Shown in pieces: positions 47,768-59,879 of a stretch of 64,000 nucleotides of DNA (within the stretch, counting starts at the first letter, position 1; each line of letters begins with the position of its first letter). Where the stretch lies: the NCBI GenBank assembly GCA_009733575.1, contig ML769485.1:124001-188000 (forward strand), written 5' to 3'. The translations under genes were made by a program, and so were the position numbers. This DNA comes from Gymnopus androsaceus JB14. Its lineage: Eukaryota > Basidiomycota > Agaricomycetes > Agaricales > Omphalotaceae. Under the pieces are notes generated by a model, which saw only the letters and a program-made list of their open reading frames with translations, had not been told where the DNA came from and made no database searches.

Positions 47768-48245
47768 TTATAGCTTGTCTCTCGACCACCTGAGATGAAC
47801 AACGAAATGAGGATGGTGATTCAAAATCAAAATTTCGACAACGTACCTTCCCCCGTGCTCATGGGTTACACTCATGATCTTGGTGGTCTGGTCTGGTTTG
47901 ATGGAGTTCCACGGAGTGGGGTTGGATTTGGTCCATTGAACTGAAGGGATAACGATGGTATGTCAATGCGAAAAATCCAAAGAATTCAGCGAGACTCACT
48001 AGTAGGACCCATAGACAAACGGTACAGATACCAGCTCGCACCGAGGACAGCGCCACCTACTACTGCGTAGCTAACAAACAAGAGAAAATTAGCAGGGTAG
48101 CCAAGTATGTTGTCGAAAGATTCGATTTACATAGGGATAGCCTAAACAAACGAGTTTCAGTTTAATATTTATCTCAAACTGGGCTCAGAAGTCTGACCTC
48201 GACAGCATACCAGTGCTTCATAAAGCCCTTGCGAAAACCAGACAT
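47768..48245 (-). CDS. NDUFA4/MLRQ-like (B12D) respiratory subunit, copy B
   Basis: Minus-strand exons 48245-48198, 48141-48131, 48070-48000, 47940-47847 and 47789-47768 give 81 residues: MSGFRKGFMKHWYAVEAIPI, a membrane segment (YAVVGGAVLGASWYLY), RLSMGPTIQWTKSNPTPWNS and a basic end RWSRDKL. Exons two, three and four have the same lengths (11, 71 and 94 nt) as copy A, so the two arose by tandem duplication. Copy B looks closer to the usual family sequence; copy A has a more diverged membrane segment and tail. Confidence 0.85.
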
Positions 48246-48785
48246 AGTGTATATAGAAAGTCGATAAACGATAGAACGAGGAGGAAGTAACGAGTGAGTA
48301 GAAGGTCACACGTGGGATTCCGGACGAAAACGGAAATCAACCAGCTTTGACATCACCAATTTCGTCACTCAAGTCGAATTCATTTCGGTACGAAGGCGTA
48401 GATAGTACTAGTACAGGGAATACTCGACAAAATTTCTACTCTGTTCCAAGGAAAAAAATTGATTGGACAACAGGAAATGCGTCGGAAAATATTTCTTTCT
48501 ATTTATGTGATACAAGTGCAGACAACGAAAGATTTTTCTTCTTCACCTTCTCAATCTCTGATTATCAGCTATAGCCTATAAGCACATGAAGCAAGAAAGA
48601 TCGTCTCCCGGAAAAGTATTTTATTGGGAACCTGCTCATTGTGAAAGCGCAGCATAGTAATGCATCGGAATCGATGTTCATATGATCCTGGTTCAAAGTC
48701 CCGAGAACATGAGTAACAAGAACAGCGCTTTTACTATAGCCATGAGGATTGTTAAGAGGGATGAAGAAACCGGACAGAGTCACAT
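48246..48785. other. Intergenic region, no gene supported
   Basis: The probable promoter of copy B lies at the left. The frame at 48347-48574 has no supporting feature. Confidence 0.35.
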
Positions 48786-48958
48786 CAGCAAAACCTGTAT
48801 TTTTGCTGGAGAAAACCCATTCATTTGGGAAATCTCTGGAGCAAGGTACCCTATTCCAGAGACCTCTGGAGATTTGTGGAGAAAATCGACAGTTTTTTTG
48901 ACAGCTGTCAAGCTCCAGAGATCTCTGAAGACCTCCAGCGAAAATACAGGTTTTGCTG
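48786..48958. mobile_element. Short MITE, CTCCAGAG family
   Basis: The 173-bp element has ends CAGCAAAACCTGTATTTTTG and the matching complement at 48938-48958 (one or two mismatches), with CTCCAGAG/CTCTGGAG words in both orientations between them. The flanks AGTCACAT and AGACAGGT agree at five of eight positions, so the target duplication is only suggestive. A longer relative lies at 59100-59879. Confidence 0.7.
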
Positions 48959-49434
48959 AGACAGGTTGTGTCCTCCAGACCTGGCTTCCCCAGTGTGATG
49001 TGCATGTTCAATGATATGTGACCAGGAAAGCAATAAAGGATTGAGTAGCTGAGGGCTGAGAGGAGCTGAAGACTCAAATCAAAACCTCAAAATGATAGCC
49101 ATTGACCAAATCTTCAACAGAAACTAAATATTAAATTCAAACAGCCAGTTGATTCAGAAACTCTCCTTGATCTTTGCATTCCGTCAGCTCCAGCCTGAGT
49201 ACTTCCTGCTCCACTTCTGAGCCGCCTCTAAGTCCTTTGCTATACTGTTCATCTATCCACCCCTTCTGCTCTTCCTACTCTTCCTTGCTCTGGGTTTAAT
49301 ACCATGCAACATCCTCAAACCCATCCAACAAGACCAAATTTGAGTTAGGATTGTCCAATTCTGCCCTCAACTTCTCTGCCTGTGCCTGCAGCAGATTTAT
49401 AGGGAAGGATGTACATCCTGCACTTGAATCATCA

Positions 49435-49455
49435 TAACTCTGTGTAGCCAGGTGG
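49435..49455 (-). other. Displaced last codons of the membrane-protein gene
   Basis: Read on the minus strand, the bases next to the 5' LTR continue the membrane-protein frame across the target site as GYTEL and a TGA stop. The Gypsy element now separates these codons from the rest of the gene by 6.6 kb. Confidence 0.75.
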
Positions 49456-49911
49456 TGTTACGAACGTTATTATCTTATCAAACACATGGTATTATTCCTT
49501 ATCATTTCCTTTATTTACTCTTGTATATCTACATAAGCGCGCGCTTGTTTAGACGCGCGGCTGTACTAATTAAAGTTCTACCAATCAGAGTATGATCGTT
49601 TCCGATCATAACACATGCTAGCATGTCCATACTCGTACGATCGACCTATCATTACTTATTGTCGTTTACTTGTTGTCTTTATCGTTTCATGCATTGTTAC
49701 CGCATGGTTAGGGTACAGGGTATAGGGCTTAGGGTTCGTACTTTAGTATATATAGTAGTTGTAGCTGTAGCATAGTCCTTAGCTTCAATCTCGTCAATAC
49801 CTCCTAGTTCTCAAATATCATCTTCTTCTCTTTTCCTCATCGTCTGGTCTTTGCCTAAGTCGAAAGTTGTGACGCCTGGTACCTCGTGTTGTGAGGAACT
49901 AGTCGCTGACA
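49456..49911 (+). repeat. 5' LTR of the Gypsy element
   Basis: The 456-bp LTR runs from TGTTACGAACG to GTCGCTGACA. A TATATATA box lies at 49747-49754, and a transcription start about 26-33 bp further on would fall at the TAGCTTCAATCT that pairs with the primer-binding site. It differs from the 3' LTR at about four bases and one single-base indel, so insertion was recent. The LTR also contains the palindrome ACATGCTAGCATGT. Confidence 0.95.
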
Positions 49912-49913
49912 GA

Positions 49914-49925
49914 AGATTGAAGCTA
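49914..49925 (+). promoter_or_regulatory. Self-complementary primer-binding site
   Basis: AGATTGAAGCTA, two bases after the 5' LTR, is the exact complement of TAGCTTCAATCT at 49780-49791 inside the LTR, where the transcript is expected to start. This is the arrangement of self-priming Tf1/sushi-type elements, which fold the 5' end of their RNA onto the primer site instead of using a tRNA. Confidence 0.75.
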
Positions 49926-50535
49926 CTCTCTTCCACTCGTCACGGGTCGTTGCTTGATACTGGTCAACAGTACTCTTCAACAACCGCTGTGAACTCTTGC
50001 TACTCAAGATTTCACGTTTTGTATTCCACGCTACGCAATCATAATTCTCTCATCCCGCACACTACGCTCACCATTCTACCAACCTTTTGCCTTAACAGAT
50101 CTTTGCACCCAATTAGACTTATAGACACCTATAGTACAACACGAGTAACGTTGAGCCCGACTCGTAGTACTGGTAGTCGAAAGCTTTTGACTGATAACCA
50201 ATCTTCGGAGAGGGGTCATAGCGCACGGAACGTTGCTCCATTCCTAGTCGGAGAGCCGTGTTAAGTCAGCAAGACAAGTGCAAAGACTGTTTGTGAACAC
50301 TCTTCACACGACCTTTACGCATTTGCGTTATATTCCTTTTATCACACTCCTATTCCTACACCTTTCTATTTCTTTTATTCCTTTTTTCATCATTCTATAT
50401 TCCAAGAGTTGTTGATCACATTCACCTCTCACTATTCTGGATCGTACGACTTATCGAGCTCGTAATTCCAGACCTCCTACTCCATCCGATCAAACCACTA
50501 CACCTACTACCCTTACACTACCAACTCTAACCACC

Positions 50536-51669
50536 ATGTCTCAACAAGGACGATCCCGCTCTTCATCCCCCCTCCGAAATGATCCCTATATGAACCCCGA
50601 ACTTCGAGATTCATACGTACCACCCATTCCCCAACCTGATCCTAATGTATCACAACACGCACCACCATCTCGATTTGATGAGATGATAAGCTTCCTCCGT
50701 GATAGAGGATTTGAGATCATCGCACCAGGAGAGGAACCCGGGGAACTCCGAAACGATCCACCCACCACTTCAGTTTCCATCACTGGAAAATCTCTCTTAA
50801 AAGAGCCACCAATGTTTAAAGGCGAGAAAGAGAGTTACCAGGAATGGAAGAGAAAACTCAGCATGTGGCTGAGTGATGAAAAGAACAAAGTCCGAACCGA
50901 TACAGAACGGATCAATATTGCTCTTTCCTATATGGAAGGAGAGAAAGTACGAGACTGGGTAGAGAATTACTACCAACGAGAGTATAATTATGCCAGACTA
51001 CGCTGGAACTCGACGTGGGTCGAGTTTATTGCTGTACTTGATGAAAGATATCTGGATACGGCAAGACATGCCGATGCCAGAGAGAAGTTTGAAAGAGCTC
51101 GTCAAGGAAAGGACGAGACAGTTTCAACGTTCTTTGAACGTTTCGAAGTACTGGTCAATACGGCGCAGTACAACAAGGATGCACCACACGTTCTACAGAA
51201 AATAGAACGCGCGGTGAGCAAACCCATTATTGATAGTATCTATAGCGTTGGTAATCTTCCAACTACCTTCCAAGGTTGGAAGGTAAGAACGGTTGAACTC
51301 GACAACCTTTGGCGTCGAAGAAACGAAGCAACCAGAAATTGGGGCTTCGGAAACACGAACTCCTGGCACTCCACCCCAAAAACCACTCCTCAAACGCAGG
51401 TGCAGGCACCTAAAGCAACTCCACAGACACCACAACCTCATCGACAAGATGGCACTGGTGTCACTTATGGAGGAAGTGGCCAACCAATGGAGCTGGATCG
51501 AGGCAGGGCACGAGGTCCATTCAAGTGTTTCGGGTGTGGACAACCCGGACATATGAAGAGGGACTGCCCGAATAAGAGAGAAACGATACGCCAGGCGTTT
51601 ACAACGCTGAATGAGGAAGATCAGGCAGAGCTCGGGAAGCTCTGGGGTTTTGTGAAATCTCAACAGTGA
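50536..51669 (+). CDS. Gag protein of the Gypsy element
   Basis: A single 377-residue frame starts at an ATG in a good context (accaccATG). It has a Pro/Ser-rich start, a retrotransposon gag domain (KEPPMFKGEKESYQEWKRKL to FERFEVLVNTAQYNKDAP) and a CCHC zinc knuckle CFGCGQPGHMKRDC near the C-terminus. It forms the virus-like particle and binds element RNA. No damage is seen. It ends with TGA at 51667-51669, about where the pol frame opens. Confidence 0.92.
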   Translation: MSQQGRSRSSSPLRNDPYMNPELRDSYVPPIPQPDPNVSQHAPPSRFDEMISFLRDRGFEIIAPGEEPGELRNDPPTTSVSITGKSLLKEPPMFKGEKESYQEWKRKLSMWLSDEKNKVRTDTERINIALSYMEGEKVRDWVENYYQREYNYARLRWNSTWVEFIAVLDERYLDTARHADAREKFERARQGKDETVSTFFERFEVLVNTAQYNKDAPHVLQKIERAVSKPIIDSIYSVGNLPTTFQGWKVRTVELDNLWRRRNEATRNWGFGNTNSWHSTPKTTPQTQVQAPKATPQTPQPHRQDGTGVTYGGSGQPMELDRGRARGPFKCFGCGQPGHMKRDCPNKRETIRQAFTTLNEEDQAELGKLWGFVKSQQ

Positions 51670-54600
51670 ACACAGGTCCTGTTGAGTCTCAGTCAGTTTC
51701 GGACATGGACAGCTCTATATATGTAGATAGTGGTATTTCATACACGATAAATACACCTGAATCTACTCCCATTTTGCCATCTCCAAAAAAGGCTGAAAAC
51801 CCTGTAAGGTTCGCTCTGAATTCCTCAGAATGGTTGGTTAACTGCATCCGGACATCGAATGACTCTCGAGCAATCGGCGAATTACGGACTTGGGTCCCTA
51901 ACAACCGACGACGAGAAATAACGGATCAAACAGTAACGGAAATAAGGAAATTGTCAGTACCCGATGCAATTGAAGCAGTCAATAACTTCAAACGTAAACG
52001 TTTCGTAAGAGGTACAAAGGGCAAAGACCTTAAACTATCGGTCATAATCGAGGACATCACGAAAGGCAATCAAATAGAAGCAGATGCGCTTCTAGATTGC
52101 GGAGCAACCGGATCATGTATCAATAAAGAATTTGTTGAGAAGCATAATATCCCAATCCGAGAACTCCCAATCAAAATTGCAGTATACAATGCTGATGGTA
52201 CTTTAAATGCTGGCGGATCAATTGAAGCAATGGCAGAAGTTCGTTTAGTTATCGGAGACCATGTGGAAAGAATAGAATTCGGAGTTACCAATCTTGGAAA
52301 CACCGATATCTTCATTGGTCTCGATTGGCTTAGAGAACACAATCCTAGCATAGATTGGACAAACTCTACCGTTACATTTGATCGTTGTCCTACTCGTTGC
52401 GGTTATATACCTTGGTGGCTAAATCCAGAAGAAGGAACTTCGCTCAATCGCCTAGAAGAAGGAGAAAGACTTTTCATATTCGACTGGGAAGGTTACGTCA
52501 AAGATCACGGACACATACGAGCCATGTCAGAACCTTCTACAGCAGATCAATACGTTAAAGAACACCCTACTGTATTCAACAAACAAGGATTTGACGAACT
52601 TCCTAAGCGACAACCATGGGATCATGCCATTGAACTCACACCTGGTTCTAACCCTGTCGACTGCAAAGTCTACCCTCTGAATCTTGATGAACAAAAAGCA
52701 TTGGATGAGTTTCTAGAAGAAAACTTACGATCAGGACGACATTCGTCCATCAAATTCTCCAATGGCTTCACCATTCTTCTTTGTCAAAAAAAAGGATGGC
52801 GCTCTACGACCAGTCCAAGATTATAGGAAACTCAACGACATGACGATTAAAAACTGTTATCCACTTCCTCTAATCCAAGAACTAATCGATAAACTTAAAG
52901 ACGCCAAGGTTTTTACAAAAATGGACATTCGATGGGGATACAACAATATTCGGATCAAGGATGGTGATGAATGGAAAGCCGCATTTAGGACTAATCGAGG
53001 ACTGTTCGAACCAACGGTTATGTTCTTTGGTCTCACGAAACTCTCCCGCAACATTCCAAGCATTCATGAATCACATCTTGAAACGTCTCATTGATGAAGG
53101 ACACGTAATCGTATATATGGACGATATTCTTGTATTCACGAACACCATTGAAGAACATCGTCGCATTGTACATGAAGTCCTTAAAATCCTTGAAGAAAAC
53201 GGGCTATACCTGAAACCGGAAAAGTGTACATTCGAATCACCTCATGTTGACTATCTTGGAATCATCGTCGGAAATGGACAAGTGAAAATGGACCCAAAGA
53301 AAGTCGAAGCAGTCAAAGACTGGCCAATCCCAAAGAAGAAACGAGATATACAATCCTTTTTAGGATTTTGTAACTTCTTTAGACGCTTCATTCGAGGGTT
53401 CAGTCACGTTGCCAGACCGCTTAGCAAACTCACCGGAAATAGCAGAATGGTCATGGGGTCCTGAAGAGTTTCAAGCCTTCGAAACTCTGAAGACACGAAT
53501 CGCTGAAGACGTTACACTAGTAATTCCCTTAGACAATGGGAAATTCCGAGTAGAAGCCGATTCATCCGACTTTGCCAATGGTGCTGTACTATCCCAACAG
53601 GTTGAAGGAAAATGGAGACCAGTAGCCTTTAGATCTCGCTCGCTCAATGACGTTGAACGTAAACTACGAGATTTATGATAAAGAAATGATGGCTATTATG
53701 GATTCACTATCGGAATGGCGCCAATACCTTATGGGCGCTCGAGAACCATTTGAAATATGGACCGATCACCAGAATCTCCAGTACTTCGTAAACCCCAGAA
53801 ACTCAATCGACGACAAGCACGTTGGGTTACGGAACTATCCGAATACGAATTCATTCTTCATCACAAACCGGGAACTTCTATGGGAAAAGCCGACGCTTTG
53901 TCAAGGATGACAAACCTTGAGACGGGGGTGAATGACAACAAAGACATTGTTGTTCTTAAACCAGAATTTTTCATCAATATAATCCGTGAAACCGAAGAGT
54001 CCAGAAGACGCCATAATTGACAAAATCAAAAAATATGTCAATAACATGGACAAAGCAGTAGTAGAAGCTTTAAACGGAAAAGACAAATACTGGGTTAACG
54101 AACACGGTGGAATTGTTACGTGGAAAAATCGCATCTACGTCCCAAAGAACCGAGAATTACGAGGAGAAATCATACAAAAACACCATGACTCAATCCTCGG
54201 AGGACATCCGGGTCAATACAAAACGTGGGAGTTAGTCACTTGTAATTACTGGTGGCCGGGAATGGGAAACGACATCCGAATGTACATAAAAGGATGTGAA
54301 AAATGCCAAGCCACGAAAATCCATCGAAACAAACCTGTCGGACATCTTAATCCCCATAATATACCATCCGGACCTTGGGAATTCGTAGGAGTAGATCTGA
54401 TTGGAAAATTACCAGAAGCAGGAGGATTCGACGCCATTGCAGTATTCGCCGATCACTATACAAAGCGAATTAGACTTTTTCCCACTCATATGTCATTAAC
54501 GTCAGAAGGCATGGCACGAATGTATAGAGAAAAGATCTTTCCTATTCATGGCCTTTTCCGAAAGATTGTACACGATCGAGGTCCACAATTCCACTCAGGT

Positions 54601-55615
54601 TTTATGAAAGAACTCTACAAACAACTCGGAATCGAAGCAAACTTTACAACGGCATATCATCCTCAGACTAATGGACAAACCGAAAGAACAAACCAAGAAA
54701 CCGAACATTATCTTCGTTTGTTCATCAATTACCATCAGTCAGATTGGCACGAATGGTTACCCACAGCCGAGTTTGCATATAACGATCGAGTACACTCCGC
54801 TACGAAAGTTACTCCCTTCTTCGCCGACATGGGCCGTCATCCCTATAAAGGCACTGCACCAAAAGAAAAATCCTCTAATCCCTCAGCTCAAGAGTTTGCC
54901 GATAGCATGAAAAAAGTACGAGACGAAGTAGGATCAGCGCTAAAGAAGGCGGCTGAAGACATGACTCGCTATTATGACAAAAAACATAGCGAGTCAAGAG
55001 AATACAAAGTTGGAGAGAAGGTGTGGCTCGAAGGAATAAACATTACGACAAGTCGTCCAATGAAGAAGTTGGATGACAAACGTTTTGGACCTTTCGAAGT
55101 AATAGAGAGAGTTGGCCGTAGTTCATATAAACTCAAAATCCCAAAAACATGGAGAAACGTTCATAACGTTTTCAACGAAGTTCTTCTCACACCATATCAT
55201 CCTCCACAATTTCCAAACCAACCCCGAAATACCAATCCACCTCCCGTAGAGATCGAAGGAGAAGAACCAGAATACGAAGTCGAAGAAATAGTCGATTTCG
55301 AAGGAAAATAAAAGAAGCAAGAAGGTGTCGTATAAGGTCAAGTGGAAAGGATATGGACCACATGAAATGACATGGGAACCAGTATCAAATCTTGACAAAG
55401 CAAAGGATGCTATCAAGGATTTTCATAACAGAAATCCTTTAAAACCACGCTCAAAAGACATTCGAAAACTCGAAATACCCATGTCATTATTTCCTAAACA
55501 CCTTTTCCGTCCCATTCCCGAATCATTAACAACACCTGTTCCAAATTCCATACCAACCGAATCTATGACTGCAAAGCTTGCGCGATGTGGAAATCGCGTC
55601 CTAAAGAGGGGGTAA
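51666..55615 (+). pseudogene. Pol polyprotein of the Gypsy element, frameshifted
   Basis: Domains occur in order across several frames: protease with LLDCGATGSC (Cys in place of the usual Ser or Thr of the D-S/T-G motif), reverse transcriptase with YMDDILVFT near 53116, RNase H near 53600-53790, integrase with a zinc region (GGHPG then CEKCQ) and the DDE residues in FADHYTK, HDRGPQFHS and QTERTNQETE, and a chromodomain [17 protein letters not shown] near 55333. Frame changes lie near 52763, 53038, 53443, 53665, 53775, 54000 and 55300. Nearly all are single-base gains. The chromodomain would steer integration toward marked chromatin. Confidence 0.9.
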
Positions 55616-56072
55616 TGTTACGAACGTTATTATCTTATCAAACACATGGTATTATTCCTTATCATTTCCTTTATTTACTCTTGTATATCTACATAAGCGC
55701 GCGCTTGTTTAGACGCGCGGCTGTACTAATTAAAGTTCTACCGATCAGAGTATGATTGTTTCCGATCATAACACATGCTAGCATGTCCATACTCGTACGA
55801 TCGACCTATCATTACTTATTGTCGTTTACTTGTTGTCTTTTATCGTTTCATGCATTGTTACCGCATGGTTAGGGTACAGGGTATAGGGCTTAGGGTTCGT
55901 ACTTTAGTATATATAGTAGTTGTAGCTGTAGCATAGTCCTTAGCTTCAATCTCGTCAATACCTCCTAGTTCTCAAATATCATCTTCTTCTCTTTTCCTCA
56001 TCGTCTTGTCTTTGCCTAAGTCGAAAGTCGTGACGCCTGGTACCTCGTGTTGTGAGGAACTAGTCGCTGACA
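55616..56072 (+). repeat. 3' LTR of the Gypsy element
   Basis: 457 bp, nearly identical to the 5' LTR. Its terminal bases, read on the minus strand, supply the new end (Val-Ser-Asp-stop) of the membrane-protein gene. Confidence 0.95.
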
Positions 56073-57694
56073 GGTGGCACCTCATCTATCTCCTCCAGAG
56101 ACTCTTCTCCAGTCAGACGTAGGCCACTATCTGTATGAACAGTAGGCAATCGTGCCTGTGCTTGCTGCTGCTGTGGAGTCAACCGTTCCAATTGCTGGTT
56201 TAATTGCTGGTTCTGTTCATTTAATTGCTCAGCTTGCACCTGTGTGGCTACCAGGCGCTGCTCAAGCTTCATAGTGAGAAGGTTTTGTGGACCAGGTCTA
56301 TCCCCATCATTATTTTCAGCTTCACCTGCTGTAAGTACTAGGTCTAGGATGATTATCAGGACTTCTGCAAATGAGATATATTAAATTATAGATAAGGAGC
56401 CTACCTGCTCGGATATTCTTTTTGGATGTTGGCAGCATCAAGGCAAGTTGACCAAACAGTTGCTTAGGTAGGGCACTGTGAGGATTTTGAGATATGAATG
56501 GGAATGGAGCAAGCATTATGAGTGCTCTTCTTTGCCTGGATTTTCTCCTGGCCCACACAAAACCCACTATTACTGTCAATAGCATGATTGGTATGGTTGT
56601 ACCCAGGACAGCTCCCATTGTCACCCCAGACTTTGAATGTACATGGTGAGTCTCAGGATATGAGGTAGCAGTAGTGGTAATGCTTGGAACAGAAGGGGTG
56701 GAAGAGGAGGGGGAATTAAGTGATGCTTGCTCAGCTTTGGTAAGAGATGTCACATAGAAATAGTTAATTTCAAATAGTAGGCTGTTATTAACAACAGTTA
56801 TCACTGCTGTGTGTTCTTCAATTCCAAGGTCGGAAGCTGTGAATAGAAGCTGATGAAACCCCACATCAGAGGGTGGCACTGGAAATGGGACTGCATCACG
56901 TCCATCAACCTTATATGTGGCATTTGGTGTAACTCCAGAGTTATCTCCATATAAAGAAAAGGAAGTTCCTAAAATGCCCCAATGAGAATTGAGCACTTAA
57001 TGTCACAAAGAACAGTATTTACCATTGAACTTTATTGTTACATTAGATTGGAGCGAAGATGAAATGGCCTCGGGAGGGTCAGTGATATGATTCCAATTCG
57101 GTCCAAAAGTTAGCATGCTGTAATCTGTTACATTTGCAACATCTAAATTGCCAGCCTGTAAAATTTCTCCATCTATTTCAGGATTGACCAGGCTCTCATA
57201 TGTGATGTAATCCAAGGACCAAATTCCTGGAGGGGTTGCTAGAAAATAGATAACACTAATTATAAGCTCCTGTTCTCCTGAAGATGAGTGGTTTGTCAAA
57301 TTTTCAGCAATGTTTCGACATGCAAGAATATTGTTGTTTGTCTCTGCCTGTTGTGTTGTTTGTTGGAAAACTTCTGTTGGTGCACCATCGAGTGTGCACT
57401 CAATAGCACAAAATGGGGATTCAAGGGCTGATGCATTCAAACCCGATAAGGACCCATACACTCCAAAGTTCGAAGAACCTATATCAAATTACTGAGACAT
57501 ACTGGCAGTAGATGTCTAGCCCAACACTCACCATTAAAGTGAAAGCTAACACTCGTATTGGCAAGTGCAGAATGCAAGGTATTGTTGTATGCAGGCCCTG
57601 TTTCAGAGTCGAAACCTTCTTGAGAAGACCACGAGTCCCCTGTATAATTCAGCCTTGAATCCGTATCATCAACCATAAACCAGACAGTTGACAT
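56060..57694 (-). CDS. Single-pass membrane glycoprotein, C-terminus altered by Gypsy LTR
   Basis: Minus-strand exons 57694-57532, 57478-57023, 56968-56405 and 56328-56060 give about 483 residues; an alternative acceptor at 56364 would add 12. The extracellular part has two beta-rich halves, each with many N-glycosylation sites (for example NYTGDSW, NVTDYSM, NVTIKFNG). A Ser/Thr-rich stalk, one membrane segment (GAVLGTTIPIMLLTVIVGFV), a basic stop-transfer RRKSRQRR and a Gln-rich cytoplasmic tail with a coiled coil (QLNEQNQQLNQQLERL) follow. This layout is common in Agaricomycete membrane proteins of unknown function. The natural end reads EVPP then GYTEL; the inserted LTR changes it to EVPPVSD. 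I see no other defect, so the protein may still work. Confidence 0.75.
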
Positions 57695-58588
57695 ATTGAA
57701 ACACGGTTAACACGAGTCTTGGAATAAATATGAGAGGAAGGAGAATAGAGCTTAAATGTTGAAATCCGGAGTGTTCGTTTGGGGTCGAGTTTAGTGGGCA
57801 AGCAAAAGTACACCTGCCTTATGAGTATTTTGGGAGAAAGTCCGAGTCATTATGGTGGCTGATTTTTTTTATCACCATATCAAGTTCATCACCATGTTGT
57901 ATACAGCCTATAGGTACCACTAAACCTGGACAGACAGATTGATTGATTGATTGATGATTAGCTCCGTTCTATAAGACGGGGTAACAGCTGGCCTCAGTCT
58001 TAGTCAGATGATCACTCTGCGGAAAGCTCAGCCCGCAAAGAGGAAGGTAGCCTGCAGGGTGTCGCAGGAGAATAATAATGTTTACTACATGAATGGTAAT
58101 AGTAAATTAACTTATTCCTGGCCCCCCTCATCTAACTTATCGTCATATCTGTCCTCGGGCCTCCTAGGTCAATAGTTGCAAAGAAGGATTGAGCACTGTG
58201 GGGCGCTCACACTGTGAGCGCCAATCAGGGTGGTTAGTGTCCAATTTTCGAGTGAAAAGGAGCATTCAACCTAATTTGGGGGACTTTTAGGTTGATGTCA
58301 ATTTCGGCTCTTTCATTGAGTCGCAGGTGATTCTTCGAGATCGAAGGGGAACTCAGGAGTCCAAAACCAGAATCCAGCTTTTAGTCCAAGTAATTTAAAT
58401 TCAATCCAAAGTCTAGGATATCCAATCCGGAACTCCAGTCCAGGTTGTAGGAAATATTTGCCATTTGGAGACGTAGGGAGCAAGTGTGGAGGCTTCGGCA
58501 TCAATGTGGCACTGATTCAGCGGCAAATCACCGTGACTGTTATTGAGAATGGTTTGGGAACAGAATTTCTGGGCCTATGGCTTTTAGC
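57695..58588. other. Promoter side and intergenic, no gene supported
   Basis: A short tandem of ttga units occurs near 57940. No domain or splice series is seen. Confidence 0.35.
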
Positions 58589-59099
58589 GTGACCCCAAAG
58601 TAAACGTTACTTTGGGTTACTTTTGGGTTACTTTGGGTCACTTTTGGGTCACTTTTGGGTTACTCTTGGGTTACGCTGGGGTGACATTGAATATGTCAGT
58701 GTCACCCTGACATATTTAAAGTAACCTATACTTATTCCAATTGTTACAACAAAAATAAAAACTGCATACACCCTCATTATCTTATTCACATCTGGGCTCA
58801 GTATCTCAAGCCATGCTAGGGAATTTGTCTAAAGTAACTTAAGCTTTCAGTACTTACCCATGATATAGGAATTTCAAGTCCACAAGACTGTCCATACACC
58901 AATACAGAAATCCCAAATGCCATCCCATACCAAAAAAGCAAGGCAATCAAGGAAGTGGGAACTGTAGGTAGATACTATCAGCCAAAATCCATACTTTTAA
59001 ATTATATCAAGATTCAAGTAGCTGGATGCACCTTGTTGTACTGGTTATTGTTTTTTGATGTTAGACTCCAAGTCATTCTTAATATGCTCTAAAATGCAT

Positions 59100-59879
59100 C
59101 AGCAAAACCTGTATTTTTGCTGGAGCTGCTGGAGCATCCAGAGAATTGAATAAGTCTCCAGAGAGCTCCAGAGAACTCTGGAGAACTCTTGAGACTCTGG
59201 AGAGAACAAAGCTGTAGTTGCCGATTGATGGTACTTTGAGAATGATTGAACTTTCCTTTTTTGGAGCTAGTCTGGCTGTCAGCCAGAGTAGCACCAAAAA
59301 TGATGGCCTCAAGTGCCCTCAACATAATGATGGTTGCCGTCAGCAACTCCTTGTGTCATCAACAATGCTGTAAACTATCAGGAAGTGATATAAAATGCAT
59401 GGGCTTTCAACTTTTGCTGAAGATGAACTTGTATTTTTTTTCCCCTTCTCCCACTGTTGCAATGTTCCATCCTTTCACCGTCAGTTTCACTTTCACATAA
59501 CATTGCTTTTTAGAGGTGATTTCCAGAAATGCAGAAGGGTTTGGGCAATGGAGGCAGAAATCAAGAAGAGCGCTATGGAAACATTGGGAGGGGAAAAACA
59601 GAAGACTCGTCCAGTACTTGCCACTTATTACTACTACATAATAATAACTGCGTAGTAATAAGTGCTGCAGTGCACCTAAATATTGTCACAGTACATAAAA
59701 ATGATGAATATAAAATTTCTATTATTAATGCATGGTTACATGACATGGAAACTTGATTGAATAGCCCTCTGGAGGTCTCCAGAGGTTTATATTGGTCTCT
59801 GGAATAGGTAACCTTGCTCCAACTGCTCCAGAAGCTACAGGCACTCTGGAGATCTCTGGAGACCACCCAGGTTTTGCTG
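59100..59879. mobile_element. MITE of the CAGCAAAACCTG family, nested
   Basis: The ends CAGCAAAACCTGTATTTTTG and CAGGTTTTGCTG are inverted, with many CTCTGGAG/CTCCAGAG words close to both ends (59120-59210 and 59760-59865). The middle is AT-rich without transposase. It is a longer relative of the 173-bp element at 48786. No target duplication is obvious. Confidence 0.65.

Larger units (their letters stand above)
49456..56072 (+). mobile_element. Ty3/Gypsy chromovirus-type LTR retrotransposon
   Basis: The 6617-bp element is flanked by the exact 5-bp duplication GGTGG (49451-49455 and 56073-56077). It has two near-identical LTRs, gag with a zinc knuckle, then protease, reverse transcriptase, RNase H, integrase and a chromodomain in Gypsy order. 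A polypurine tract (AAAGAGGGGG) precedes the 3' LTR. The pol region has at least seven single-base frame changes, so this copy is not autonomous as read. It lies head-to-head with the minus-strand membrane-protein gene whose end it interrupts. Confidence 0.95.

Noticed and set aside
48786..48966. Exact target duplication for the CTCCAGAG MITE
   Set aside because: AGTCACAT and AGACAGGT agree at only five of eight positions, so I list it only as suggestive.
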